The notes under the pieces are model-generated. The model was not told the origin of the DNA. It did no database searches and worked only from the letters and a program-made list of their open reading frames with translations. Below, piece after piece: positions 12,325 to 21,983 of a DNA stretch of 64,000 nucleotides (within the stretch, counting starts at the first letter, position 1; each line of letters starts with the position of its first letter). Location: positions 186,001-250,000 of the forward strand of contig JAAECO010000005.1 of NCBI GenBank assembly GCA_036850795.1, in the 5' to 3' direction. The position numbers and the translations under genes were made by a program. The DNA is from Cordyceps javanica (taxonomy: Eukaryota; Ascomycota; Sordariomycetes; Hypocreales; Cordycipitaceae).

Positions 12325-13961
12325 CTAAACGGTGGCTCCTAGGCCCTCTACTTTGATCAAAACTGACTTCGTTTCCATGAACGTCTCCATGCTGTGGATG
12401 TAGCTTTCCCTCTGAATCCCGCTACTTTTCTGGCCGCCGAATGGCATATCGTCACCCTTTGTCGGGCTTGTGCAGTTGACACCTACAGTTCCTGCTTCCA
12501 ACCGAGAGGCGACTCTCATCGCTCGGTCCAGGTCTTTCGTATAGACTGCCGCATACAAACCATACTCGGTATTATTGGCATTGTGCACAGCTTCAGCTTC
12601 AGTGTCGAAAGTGTTCATGATCACCACAGGTCCGAATATTTCTTCCTTCATAATCTTTGCATGCTCCGGGACGTTTATGAAGATTGTTGGGTTGACAAAC
12701 AGACCAGGGGCAGGCAACCCACCCGTTACCATTGTTCCCGTCTCCTTGCCCATTTCAATGTAGCGGAGCACTGTAGCGTGCTGGATTTTGTCAGCCTGTG
12801 GTCCCTGGGTGGTGTTGGGATCTGTCGGATCGCCCATGCGAGAGGAGGCGAATGCAGTCTTGAATTTTTTCAGAAAAGCGGCAGCAATCTTTCGCTGAAC
12901 GTAGATGCGAGAGTTTGCCATGCAAGTTTGTCCACTTATAAGGTGGATGCTAAATCGCGTGTCACGGACAGCAGCATCAATGTCTGCATCGTCGAAAATA
13001 ATTGCTGGAGATTTCCCGCCTAGCTCGAGAATGACTTTCTTCATATTAGAATCAGTAGCCATTTTAGCAATGAGTTTGCCGGTTTTGCTTGAGCCGGTGA
13101 AACTAAGAGCACGAACGTCCAAGTGCGACGCCAGCGCAGCCCCCGCACCAGGGCCATGGCCAGAGAGAACATTGATGACTCCAGGAGGGAATCCAGCCTT
13201 TTTGGCCAAATCTGCAACATATAAACTCTGAGGTCGGTTAGTACAGGAAACAGAAAGGTCGTTCGCTCTGATACTTACTGTCAAGGGAGCCTTTTCGCTG
13301 CTCTTGAGAACTACCGCATTACCTGCAGCGAGAGCGGGCGCTAATTTCTTGCAGAAAAAAACGACTGGTACATTCCAGGGAATAATGGCCGCAACAACAC
13401 CAACTGGCTGCTTGAGCGTCATGTTCACGAACCCCGGAGTGTTCAAGCTTGAGCTCCCTTGCGGGTAGGCCGCCTCAGAGAAATACCGAAAGTACTTGGA
13501 GCCAGCCACAGCATCGAAATAGCTGGACACTGGACGGCCCATGGACTCTGCCTCGAGGCGGGCCAACTCAGCATGCGATTCCAAGATCAAGTCCGCTAGT
13601 TTCACAAGGTATCTCCCTCTGTCATATGGAGACAATGCCGCCCAAGCGGGGAAGGCCGCTTTGGCTGCGGCAACAGCCTCGTTCACATCCTCATTCGTAG
13701 CTTCATAAACTTTTGGGCTCACATGTTAGGATCCTGTCAGCCGTTTGCATATTTCTGGAACAAAAAGCGACTCTGGCATTTGGTCAAGTAAAACTGACCG
13801 TTGGCAAGGACTTCCCCAGACACAGCAGAGGGCAACTCAAAGGTTTCGCCACTGGATGAAGGCCGGAACTAAATCGATGAGCAGTTGTCTTTAAATTGTG
13901 GTTTATTGCTACCTACTTCTCCATTGATGAAAAGTCGAGTCTCAATGGTTTTGTCAGTCAT
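12325..13961 (-). CDS. aldehyde dehydrogenase (NAD(P)-dependent)
   Basis: A cytosolic-type aldehyde dehydrogenase oxidising an aldehyde to its acid; substrate unknown. Four exons (13961-13917, 13868-13799, 13709-13279, 13227-12325) encode 482 residues, normal for the family. The start MTDKTIETRLFINGE supplies the typical N-terminal strand. Introns are 48, 89 and 51 nt. The third (13228-13278) has perfect GTAAGT and CAG borders with a CTAAC branch, yet is stop-free and a multiple of three. If left in, it would insert 17 residues between APLT and SLYVADL, where the family has no gap. Catalytic residues are present: PWNVPV, SFTGSSKTGK, Glu250 in ELGGKSP, Cys284 in GQTCMANSR. The gene diverges from the MFS transporter, and shared regulation is plausible. 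Confidence 0.93.
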
Positions 13962-14480
13962 TATTCTTTTTCGTCAGATGCAAGGTTATGTCGTTTTATC
14001 AAAAGATGTAGTGGCGGCAACACTGGCGATGTCCAGGAGTTTACTAGTCACTAATTACAATGTGGCAGCAATGGTATAATAAGTACATAGATGTGGAGTA
14101 ACGCACCGAGTGTCATGCTTGTCATGATACGACACATTCAACCACAAAAATGACGACCTGGGAGCCTTGCGACTGCCGAGCATCTATGCCTTATTGAGCC
14201 GACTGGTAACAGCGCCGCGGTTCATCAACGCCGCCCATCAGGGACGGGAGTGGCGCCGTCCCTGGTGCCGAGCGGTGAGGCATAGAGAAACAAGGCTCTC
14301 GTGGCGCACGCTATACTGATACCTCACTCTACAGGCATTGGGAGTGGCCGATAGTGTGGAGTTGCAATCAGGCTGCTGCAACAGTGTAGTAACATTACAT
14401 GGGACGATTGGAAATATCGGACCGCGCGTGATTTCAGACTTCTCTCAAGTGTTTAAACCTGACATCGATTGCATAGAGAC
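13962..14480. promoter_or_regulatory. bidirectional promoter, ALDH / MFS transporter
   Basis: This 519 bp gap separates the start codons of two divergent genes and must serve both. It contains the dyad at 14239-14264. No other gene is visible inside it. Confidence 0.6.
14239..14264. promoter_or_regulatory. CGG-N8-CCG inverted repeat, candidate Zn2Cys6 operator
   Basis: CAGGGACGG (14239-14247) and CCGTCCCTG (14256-14264) are perfect 9 bp arms around an 8 bp spacer, giving an inward-facing CGG-N8-CCG pair. This is the usual site geometry of dimeric Zn2Cys6 regulators. It sits roughly midway in the divergent promoter. The function is inferred. Confidence 0.5.
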
Positions 14481-16049
14481 ATGGTCGTGCCGACTATGGC
14501 TGGGCCTTTCACGAATAACACAAAGACAGGCCAAGCGGTTGACGCAGGCATCTCTGTGTCCGCGCGATCAGAAGATGATGATGACCTGGAAGATCCAACG
14601 GCCGCCAGGCGATTGCTTCTCAGATGCGACCTTCGCTTGATTCCGATTCTTGGAACATTGTATCTAGTCTCATTCTTGGACCGCTCAAACATTGCCAACG
14701 CGAGAATCTTTGGCCTAGAGAAATCCCTGGCAATGCCATCCACGGGGTTCAACAATTGCCTGTGGATTTTCTATCTGCCGTTTGTCATGGTAGAGATCCC
14801 AAGCAATTTGTTCATGAGCCTGAACAGGATCAAACCCAACCACTACCTTTCTGGGGCAATGTTGATTCTCGGTGTCGTTTCCATGTGCCAGGGACTCACG
14901 AAGACATATGGTGGACTTCTCGCTTGCAGATTCATCATGGGGATCATGCAAGCCGTGTTACCTCCCGGTATTGTCCTTTTCGCAGAGATTGCAGTCCAAT
15001 CGCTAACCAAAATAGGCGCTGCTCTTCTCATCGGCCAGTACTACAAGAGAAACGAGTGTTATATTCGATTTTCATATTTTTTCTGTTTCGCCTTACTCGG
15101 CAGCGCCTTCAGTGGCGTAAGTCCTGCACATCGAGTCCTCCCGCACGTCTGCTAACTTAGCTTCCAGCTCCTCGCATACGCCATCGAGAACATGGACGGC
15201 CTGGGAGGCTATGAAGCCTGGCGCTGGGTCTTTATTCTGGAAGGGCTTTTGACTGTCTTGTTCGGACTTGTCGCATGGCTTGTTATTCCTGAATTTCCTC
15301 AGGAGGCAACGTTTCTCACTACCAAGGAGCGGGCTTTACTTTGCGCTCGTCTACATCGAGACCGTGGGGCCGAAAAGATCGACTTTCATGGCCTCAACTG
15401 GAGCAGAGTCCTGCTTGACTGGAAGATTTGGTCTTTTACGCTGATTTACTTTTGCGCAGACATGGGCGCCGCCTCCATCTCTTCCTTCACGCCAACCATT
15501 CTCAAGGAACTGGGCTGGACCGCGTCGCGGGCTCAGGTCATGAGCATACCTATTTGGATGGTCAGCATGTCCGTGACTCTCCTGACCTCCTACGCATCGG
15601 GAAAAGTCTCATTCAGGTGGCCATTCGTGCTTGCCGGAGCTATTCTTGCACTGATTGGTTGGTGCCTGCAGTATTCTCAAGTGCAACCGGCGGCAGTTCG
15701 CTACTTTGCGCTCTACATCATTGCGGCCGGATCTGTCGCGCAGTTTCCAATACTGCTTGGGTGGCTCAACAGCAACCTACGTGGCCGTCCGCAACAGGCT
15801 GTGGCTAGTGCAATACAGTTGGGAATCGGCAATTGTGCGAATTTTGTGGCCAGCAACGTTTTTATTACCTTGGAGCGGCCCGAGTATCCAACGGGATTCG
15901 CGACCGGCGTTGGTATCGCGAGCCTAGGCATCGCATCGTTGATTCTCGTAACGTTAGCGCTCGCTTGGCACAACCGCTGTTTGCAGCGAAAGCAGGACGG
16001 TACGGACGAGGGAGATGGATTTCAGGAAAATATCCGTTATGTGCTATAA
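14481..16049 (+). CDS. MFS transporter, anion:cation symporter (Dal5/Tna1-like)
   Basis: A plasma-membrane major facilitator importer of the allantoate/nicotinate permease type, expected to take up a small organic anion with protons. Exons 14481-14967, 15016-15116 and 15168-16049 encode 489 residues with about 12 hydrophobic segments. Family marks include LRLIPILGTLYLVSFLDRSNIANARI near helix 1, CRFIMGIMQA, and GYEAWRWVFILEGLLT. The first intron (14968-15015, 48 nt) has GTATTG and ATAG borders with a GCTAACC branch. It is stop-free and in frame, so an automatic model would keep 16 foreign residues before GAALLIGQYYKRNE. The second intron (15117-15167) joins GSAFSG to LLAYAIENMDG. The divergent ALDH neighbour suggests uptake and oxidation of a related compound; this is inference. 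Confidence 0.9.
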
Positions 16050-16766
16050 CTTGGCTTGTTGTCTCTAAGCGTCTCGGCTGCCTAGTATTCTCACCCGGGG
16101 CCGACTGAGCGAGTACTGGACGATGGGGGATCGTGCTCTCTATAATAGTAAAGTATGCACGCGCGAATGAAATGGACAAGTATGGGGAAATACATAAAAA
16201 ATACGTAACCCGGGCAAAATAGCAACAGTTTAACCCATTCAATGTTAAAAAGGAGTTTTAATAGGCGTACCCTGGTAAATCTTGTAAAACGCAACTAACA
16301 TACAGAGCAAAGCCACACAGCGCGCACTGATCAGAGACCTAGGTTCACGATGAATCAGCGCCATGCCCTCGCTTTCTACATCAAATTTGGACAGAAAAAG
16401 CCTAAAACTGAAATTCGACATTTGAACACAGCTAGAATAGAGGTTACTGTTAGAAGAATTCGTGAGCACATCCCTGTCGAAGTCAACAGGCTCTTCAGCA
16501 CGGTCACGTCCATTTTTAGTGGACATTGAGCTAGACCAAGGGATAAGTAATCATCCATTGCGCACCTCGCCCAGACATCGTAGTACGTAATTTACTCTGA
16601 CCCCATCATCTACTTGGACCGTTCATAAATTCAGATGGCTATTTGATTGTGGTAGGGCATTCTTGCGCCTCTAAACGGCACAACATCTATGGCAACCAGT
16701 TAGAGACATGTTAGAAATGGGATCGCTCTAAGCCGAGAAGGCTTAGGTTCTTAATCACTATATGGA

Positions 16767-17958
16767 CTACCTTCGTGGCACGTCACGGCTCCCCGCAAAT
16801 CCCGAATCAGAGGTCTGAAAGTGGTAAAAGTAGACCATGAAGCGGAAGCTGCTCTCGTTCGAGTCGTCAGCTGTCTTGGAGGCCAACTGTGACTGGCGAA
16901 CCAGTGGCATCCAAGATCGGCTCAAAAAGCGCTTGGGCGACAAACAAACGCCAGGTGCGTCCACATGGAAGGTCTCGATTCTCTGCCCATAGAGGTGTTT
17001 ACAACTGGAGATGTCTTTTGTTACGCAATGCGGTGTATCAAAAAAAAAGAAGGGGGGGGGTTCTATGACTGTGCTCGGTATGATCTCAAATTATGACATC
17101 TATTCCCAAGTCGATAAGACTTGAACGGTTTCTGGTCCGGGGTCGTTCATCAACAAGGAGGACTGGTCCCACAGCTCCTCTATGAGGGCGCTTTTCGTAT
17201 CATTAAATCGACAGTGTTTCGATTCTCGTCATTGGTAATAGTGCCCGAGATTCTTTTTACTTTTGGTCTTGGAGTCCTTGCTAGGACCATGGCCATGACT
17301 TTGGGTGGAAAACCGGTGCATCAGTGAGGCTTTTGCCATCCGATACCACTCGGAATTCTCCGACGTCATTTTTCTCCGGTGAGAGGGCTTCCAGGAAACT
17401 GGCTACACACACATAGAGGGGCTTCACTTTTGTGATGATTGACCCTGCTGGGCGCTTGGCTCCCAAGAGTCTGTCCAGGGCATCTCTCCATCATCTTGGG
17501 TTCCTCTTGGGCCGGATCGACTCATTGAGCGGTGATGTGCCGCTCATGACAGCTCACGCCGAACCCCTGCTGCCCAGGCTATCGAGAGGGGTACTACCGC
17601 CCCGTTCTACGAGCTGCAGCGCGTCTCTGAGGACTATTTCCAATCTGACGCCAATTTCTTGCTGCTCGGGAGGAAGGCATCTTCAGGGACCCTGTATGCT
17701 TAGACGAGTTCCGGCTGAACCCATCGGCAGGACACGGGATACACGAAAGGCAGGTCGCAGCAGCTGATCCTACCTCAGCCGCATCTGCTGCTGCGTGAAA
17801 GCCAAGCCGAGTAGAATGACAGTGAAGCCAAACATGACCCAGTAGAATAAGCGCTTCACCGCACCCACAGGGAGGAGACTTTGGCTCGAACTAGTCTTCG
17901 GTAGTCCCTGTACAAGTCCATGTACATACGGCCCAGACCGAACATGCTCCACCAGCAT
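16767..17958 (-). pseudogene. possible degenerate gene, family unknown
   Basis: Minus-strand frames contain protein-like pieces: a membrane-helix segment GAVKRLFYWVMFGFTVILLG near 17880-17790, a block ending in DGKSLTDAPVFHPKSWPWS near 17360-17281, and a block YGQRIETFHVDAPGVCLSPK near 16990-16930. Stops and frame changes lie between them, and no single set of canonical introns repairs them. I do not recognise a family. It may equally be chance open reading in GC-balanced DNA. Confidence 0.25.
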
Positions 17959-18667
17959 GCGCCCACTCCACCTTCTTTCGTTACTACCTTGTTAGACATG
18001 GCTCGATTTTTCGTGACTTGCAATTGGGCATCTCAGAAGACGCAACGAATGCTCTTTAGCCGGCGCCGACTTGTCTCTAATCAGTCCCGATCAGCTGTAT
18101 CCAGCATCGTGCTGCGCCACGCACAGCCCGACAGGGTACAGAGCATAGATGGGTGACGCTGCCGTCGTGCAGGGAGACCCTGTCGCACCCCAGTGAATGC
18201 GCTGGAGCTTTGGTGTTTTCCCTTGTCTGTTTGTCTGCAGGCTTGAAGTGGCCCACAAGGCTAACTTAGATGTTCATCTTGGGGCAAAGTTGTATGCCGG
18301 TCAACGGGTCCCTCCATGTTGCCAGATGTGCACGAGGTTGCAGCATGTTCGTCCTCCCCCCCGTTCGAGTGCAGCTCTCAATCGTGTCGGCAACCAAGGT
18401 CAGGAGTACTGGCGTGATGAAATCAAGGTGATACTGGATCCGCTAGTCGCTATCAAAGCGCCTCATTTCGTCACCTTATGCGCTGTCGGAGCATCTGCCT
18501 GGGCCGTGATGCATACCGCCAAATCCACCAGACCCGTCCAAGGCCCATGGCCAGCTGGGAGCCCGCAAGGTGTCCCGCACTCGGGACAGATGAGAATGAG
18601 GGGTCGCGGGATAATCGATTCGCCTATTGAAATGAGGGGCTTGCTTTGTCGGTGTACACTTCTTGTC

Positions 18668-18673
18668 TATATA
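18668..18673 (+). promoter_or_regulatory. TATA box of the cyanovirin-N-like gene
   Basis: TATATA lies 96 bp upstream of the ATG at 18764, followed by a CT/CA-rich leader typical of well-expressed fungal genes. Confidence 0.45.
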
Positions 18674-18763
18674 GAGTAGCTCCCTCCTGCAATTTACACT
18701 CGCTTGGTTTTACTCAATCAAACAACAAATATCAGCTCTATACCAAGGATTTTCTCCCTCAAA

Positions 18764-19287
18764 ATGTCTTTCCATACCAGCAGCAGCAACATCCGTGTTG
18801 ATGACGGCCACATTCTCCGCGCCAGTGTTCGGAATGGCAACGGTGAGGACGTCGAGAGCGAACTTGACCTGAACACCTGCCTTGGAAACAGCAATGGCCG
18901 CTTCGAGTGGGGTGGCAGAGGTAAGCCTCTTTTCTTTTTCATTCTCCTATGTCGAAATTCTATGTGAAAGGCAACTCTCTCGCAGGTCCAAAGACCACGT
19001 TGTCAATGCATAGGAGGAGCTTGCGATCGGAGCACCAGCTAACAGGTACGCAACGGTTTAGACTTTTCCGGATCTGCCGAGAACATCACCTTCAGTGTCG
19101 AGGGAGATGCACAAGTCCCTATCCTTCGTGCGCGCCTCCGTGGAGGCGATGACTCTTCGGACGCGGACGTCAACCTCGCTGAGCGTATTGGCAACGACAA
19201 CGGCAGCCTGTCTTTCGGTAAGTCTTTTACTCCCCAAGAAAACGTCTCACGTCAGGGAATGTTGACTGATTCAATTTCGTAGCTTGA
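18764..19287 (+). CDS. cyanovirin-N homology (CVNH) lectin-like protein
   Basis: A 105-residue single-domain CVNH protein. Members are small, usually cytosolic lectins that bind mannose-type glycans. Three exons: 18764-18920, 19062-19217 and 19283-19287. The two halves of the fold show the expected internal repeat: NIRVDDGHILRASVRNGNG...LDLNTCLGNSNGRFEWGG, and NITFSVEGDAQVPILRARLRG...VNLAERIGNDNGSLSF. Cyanovirin-N itself has 101 residues. No signal peptide is visible. Only one Cys remains in the first half and none in the second, so the disulfides of classical CVN are absent, as in many fungal CVNH proteins. Intron 1 is long (141 nt). The last exon carries just two coding bases and the stop, giving SLSFA. 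Confidence 0.88.
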
Positions 19288-19460
19288 GCAACGTTCGATC
19301 GCGCCTTAGCAGTCCAGTTTCTTTGTCCCGACTCCGGGGTTCGGCACGAGGAAGCCAGGCTGCATCAAAGAGGGTAGCCATTCTCGATAGAAAGAGCAAT
19401 ACATCCGTTGAATCAACATCCTTGTTGCCCTCACCCATAATTTTGCCGTAGTTTGTGTTT

Positions 19461-21983
19461 TCAGAGGAAAGCGTCGATCCAGGAATTCACGTCACTTCCG
19501 TCCACGTCTTCAGGCCCCAGCCAGTCGCTCATCAGCTCCTGGGCATGGGCGGCTGTGTTTGCGTCCTCAGACCAGAACGTCGCATCTAATTTTGGATCTT
19601 TTGGTGCGCTATCAGCCAGTAGCTCTCGGAGTTTTTTGACTTGCGAGGCGAGCTCCGGTGACGGCCAAAGTTTATGACAACTTTCCAAAAGCCGCATGTG
19701 TCGGGCGAGATAAGCGGCAGCATCGGACTGCAGTCTCAGATCCGGCAATGTTAGAGTAGCCTGATGTGCAGTTAGTGAGTGGACGCTATTGCCAAAGACA
19801 GCTGGCGCAGCGGCCTAGACACTAACTAGATGTATGGCTACGCAAAGGAGCATGCAGTAAATCGTAAAGTTCGCCCCTCGTTGCATACATTCCACGCCTT
19901 GCAAGCCATATTGTTCAATTATAGCCTCATGAAGGCGACATTGCATCTTGGCTGCTGTATGGCAGCGGAGCAAATGCCGTGACCATTGCTCATTTGCGGT
20001 ATGCCGATCGTAAAGCGATAGCTGAACCCGATTGAGCATGATCGAACCGAGGCAGTAAAAGGCGTGCAAGTGTCCGACGAAAGCAGAACTTAGATATATA
20101 GGCTCGTTATCACTGTGGTCAACTTTCAAGTGAGTAGGGAGGCTCTTCAACCAGCTCTCGAGTGCAGATTTGTGACGGAGAAACTCAGCCTCTGTGGCGA
20201 GTTTCGGGTTGACCTTCCCCACGAGATAGGTAGAATACAATTCTTTAATGGTGAATACAAGCCGAGCGAGCTGCGTAAATTGTAAATCTTCCGTTGAAGC
20301 CAAATTAGCATCCAGCTCATGCAAGCCCAGGGAGAAGTCCACCGTTGCAACAGGTACAGTGAGAGCCGAGTATGCTAGGGCTGGCATTAGCTCTGCTTCA
20401 TCGCAGGTAGTAACCAGGGCTTGATGTTACCTTTTGGATAGCTGATCATAACCTCAACTACATAGATGGTCTGCCAAATTCGGCGTCTCAGTCGACATCC
20501 AGCTGCACCGGAATCGCAGGCGCCTGGCAACCGATGGGTCGTATGATGGCTCAGTTGAAGGTTTTGAGCTATCTCAATGCATCTAGAAATTCCCAACCAC
20601 GAGTCATAGTAGTAATTCTCTTTTGGCATTGATTCTTTCGCCTTTAGCAGAATTAAGAGGGCTTGCAGAGTGCTAAGGTCTGGTGACTTGAGAGACGGGG
20701 AAAGTTGGCCTTGACCTAATCAGCTTGTTGGAGCGCAAGTGATAAACAGTGGATACATACCTCTTGCGAGTTGAAACCACATCATCGCATTTTCCGGTAC
20801 GCCGTTGAGGATCTCTGCCAGACTATAGATGGCGCTGCGCGTCGCCGGCGGGATTGCCTCCCTGTCTGAATGCCACCGCTGCAAGAAGTCTTGCTTGTCC
20901 AGGACTGGTACAAAGTGGTGGGCATTTTCGAAGAAGTTTTGAACAAGTGATGTAAGTTTCTCTCCGGCATTATCCTCTTGGGCTTTTTGTGCAATTTCGA
21001 ATCCGGAAAGAGCGTCGGTGACTGATGTGTGCAGGTCAGGCGCGAAGCCAGGCTGTGGACGATTTACCTCATTCAGGTTGTCAGCCTCCGCGTCGGCGGT
21101 ATACGGTCCTTATATATATATATTAGCTATACTCGGAGTAATTACTGTTAAAGTCCGATATTACTTACCGACAAGGACATCGTCAATTTCTAGCGATCCG
21201 AGCAGGCTGGATAAATCTTGCTGGCGGTAAAGGTCTCTAAGTGAGTAAACGGGGGAGTCTGTGGCAGATGTTTGCCTGTAGCGCACGAGGCTTGCGAGGC
21301 GGTTTCTGATCTGGTCATCAATAAATTCTTCTCTAGTCTCTTGCGAACTCAATACAGAGCTTCCGTGGGCTTTTTGATCTGCTTCGGGCCCTTTGCACAG
21401 CATCTGGCCTGCGCCGGATGTCTGCTCTTCGCAGTCCGACCAATAGCTCACATCGCTTGGCGTGCCTAAAAGGACAGCATTAGAATTTTCATGACACATG
21501 TTTGGGTACTGTAGGCTCCAGCTCTTACTTGCGCCGTCCTGTATGGCATCTGTTCTATTTGGCCCAGTCCTTTCCACCCAGCGACGTATTTTAGCGCGAG
21601 GAACAATCTTGCCGCGGACACGAAATGTATACGTTGAGTTTGACTTGCTACGTATTTTCATTTCGTTGTATTTTCGAGCAATAAAGTGCATCTCTTTTTT
21701 CTTGACGTTCTTGTCGAGTCCCCAATGCGAGATACGGCTCCTATATTGTCGTAGTCTTGGACCAGATTAGCAAAGTCCGGGCGCAAGCACTATGCAGCAC
21801 GTACGTGGCTTCGAACCCCCGTTCTTTTTGCATGAGTGCCCTCACATCCGGCAGAGACATGTTTTCTTTAATGTGCAGGTCGACAATTCTAGTCTTGAGC
21901 GGCTCCCAGTCGTGTTCTCGCAGCGTCGGCGCCTTCCGCCGCCGCTGCGCTTTTGCAGTCACGGCTGGTTCCTTGACCGGCAT
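19461..21983 (-). CDS. Clr5-domain fungal transcription factor
   Basis: A nuclear regulator joining an N-terminal Clr5 domain to a fungal-specific transcription-factor homology region (Fungal_trans). Seven exons: 21983-21805, 21755-21529, 21465-21169, 21108-20761, 20715-20431, 20380-19827, 19760-19461. They keep phase throughout and encode 729 residues. The Clr5 domain reads REHDWEPLKTRIVDLHI...LPDVRALMQKERGFEA, then QYRSRISHWGLDKNV across intron 1. The middle domain shows FFENAHHFVPVLDKQDFLQRW and DSWLGISRCIEIAQNL...RLRRRIWQTIYVVEVMIS. Intron 2 (21466-21528, 63 nt) is stop-free and in frame. An upstream in-frame codon at 22133 could lengthen the protein by 50 residues; I prefer MPVKEP at 21983. 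No Zn2Cys6 cluster is present. Target genes are unknown. Confidence 0.88.

Larger units (their letters stand above)
16050..18763. other. gene-poor region with possible decayed coding sequence
   Basis: 2.7 kb with no intact gene. Protein-like stretches on the minus strand (see 16767-17958) are separated by stops. A 93-codon frame at 16245-16526 (-) ends in one hydrophobic segment but resembles nothing I know. A G/A homopolymer run lies near 17041-17060. The promoter of the cyanovirin-like gene lies at the right end. Confidence 0.5.

Noticed and set aside
21109..21124. TATATATATA run as a TATA promoter
   Set aside because: It lies inside an intron of the Clr5-domain factor, just before the acceptor site, and precedes no plus-strand gene.
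3196..21983. A biosynthetic gene cluster made of the O-methyltransferase, ALDH, MFS transporter and transcription factor
   Set aside because: No backbone enzyme (PKS, NRPS, terpene synthase, DMATS) or P450 occurs, and housekeeping Sln1 lies between them.
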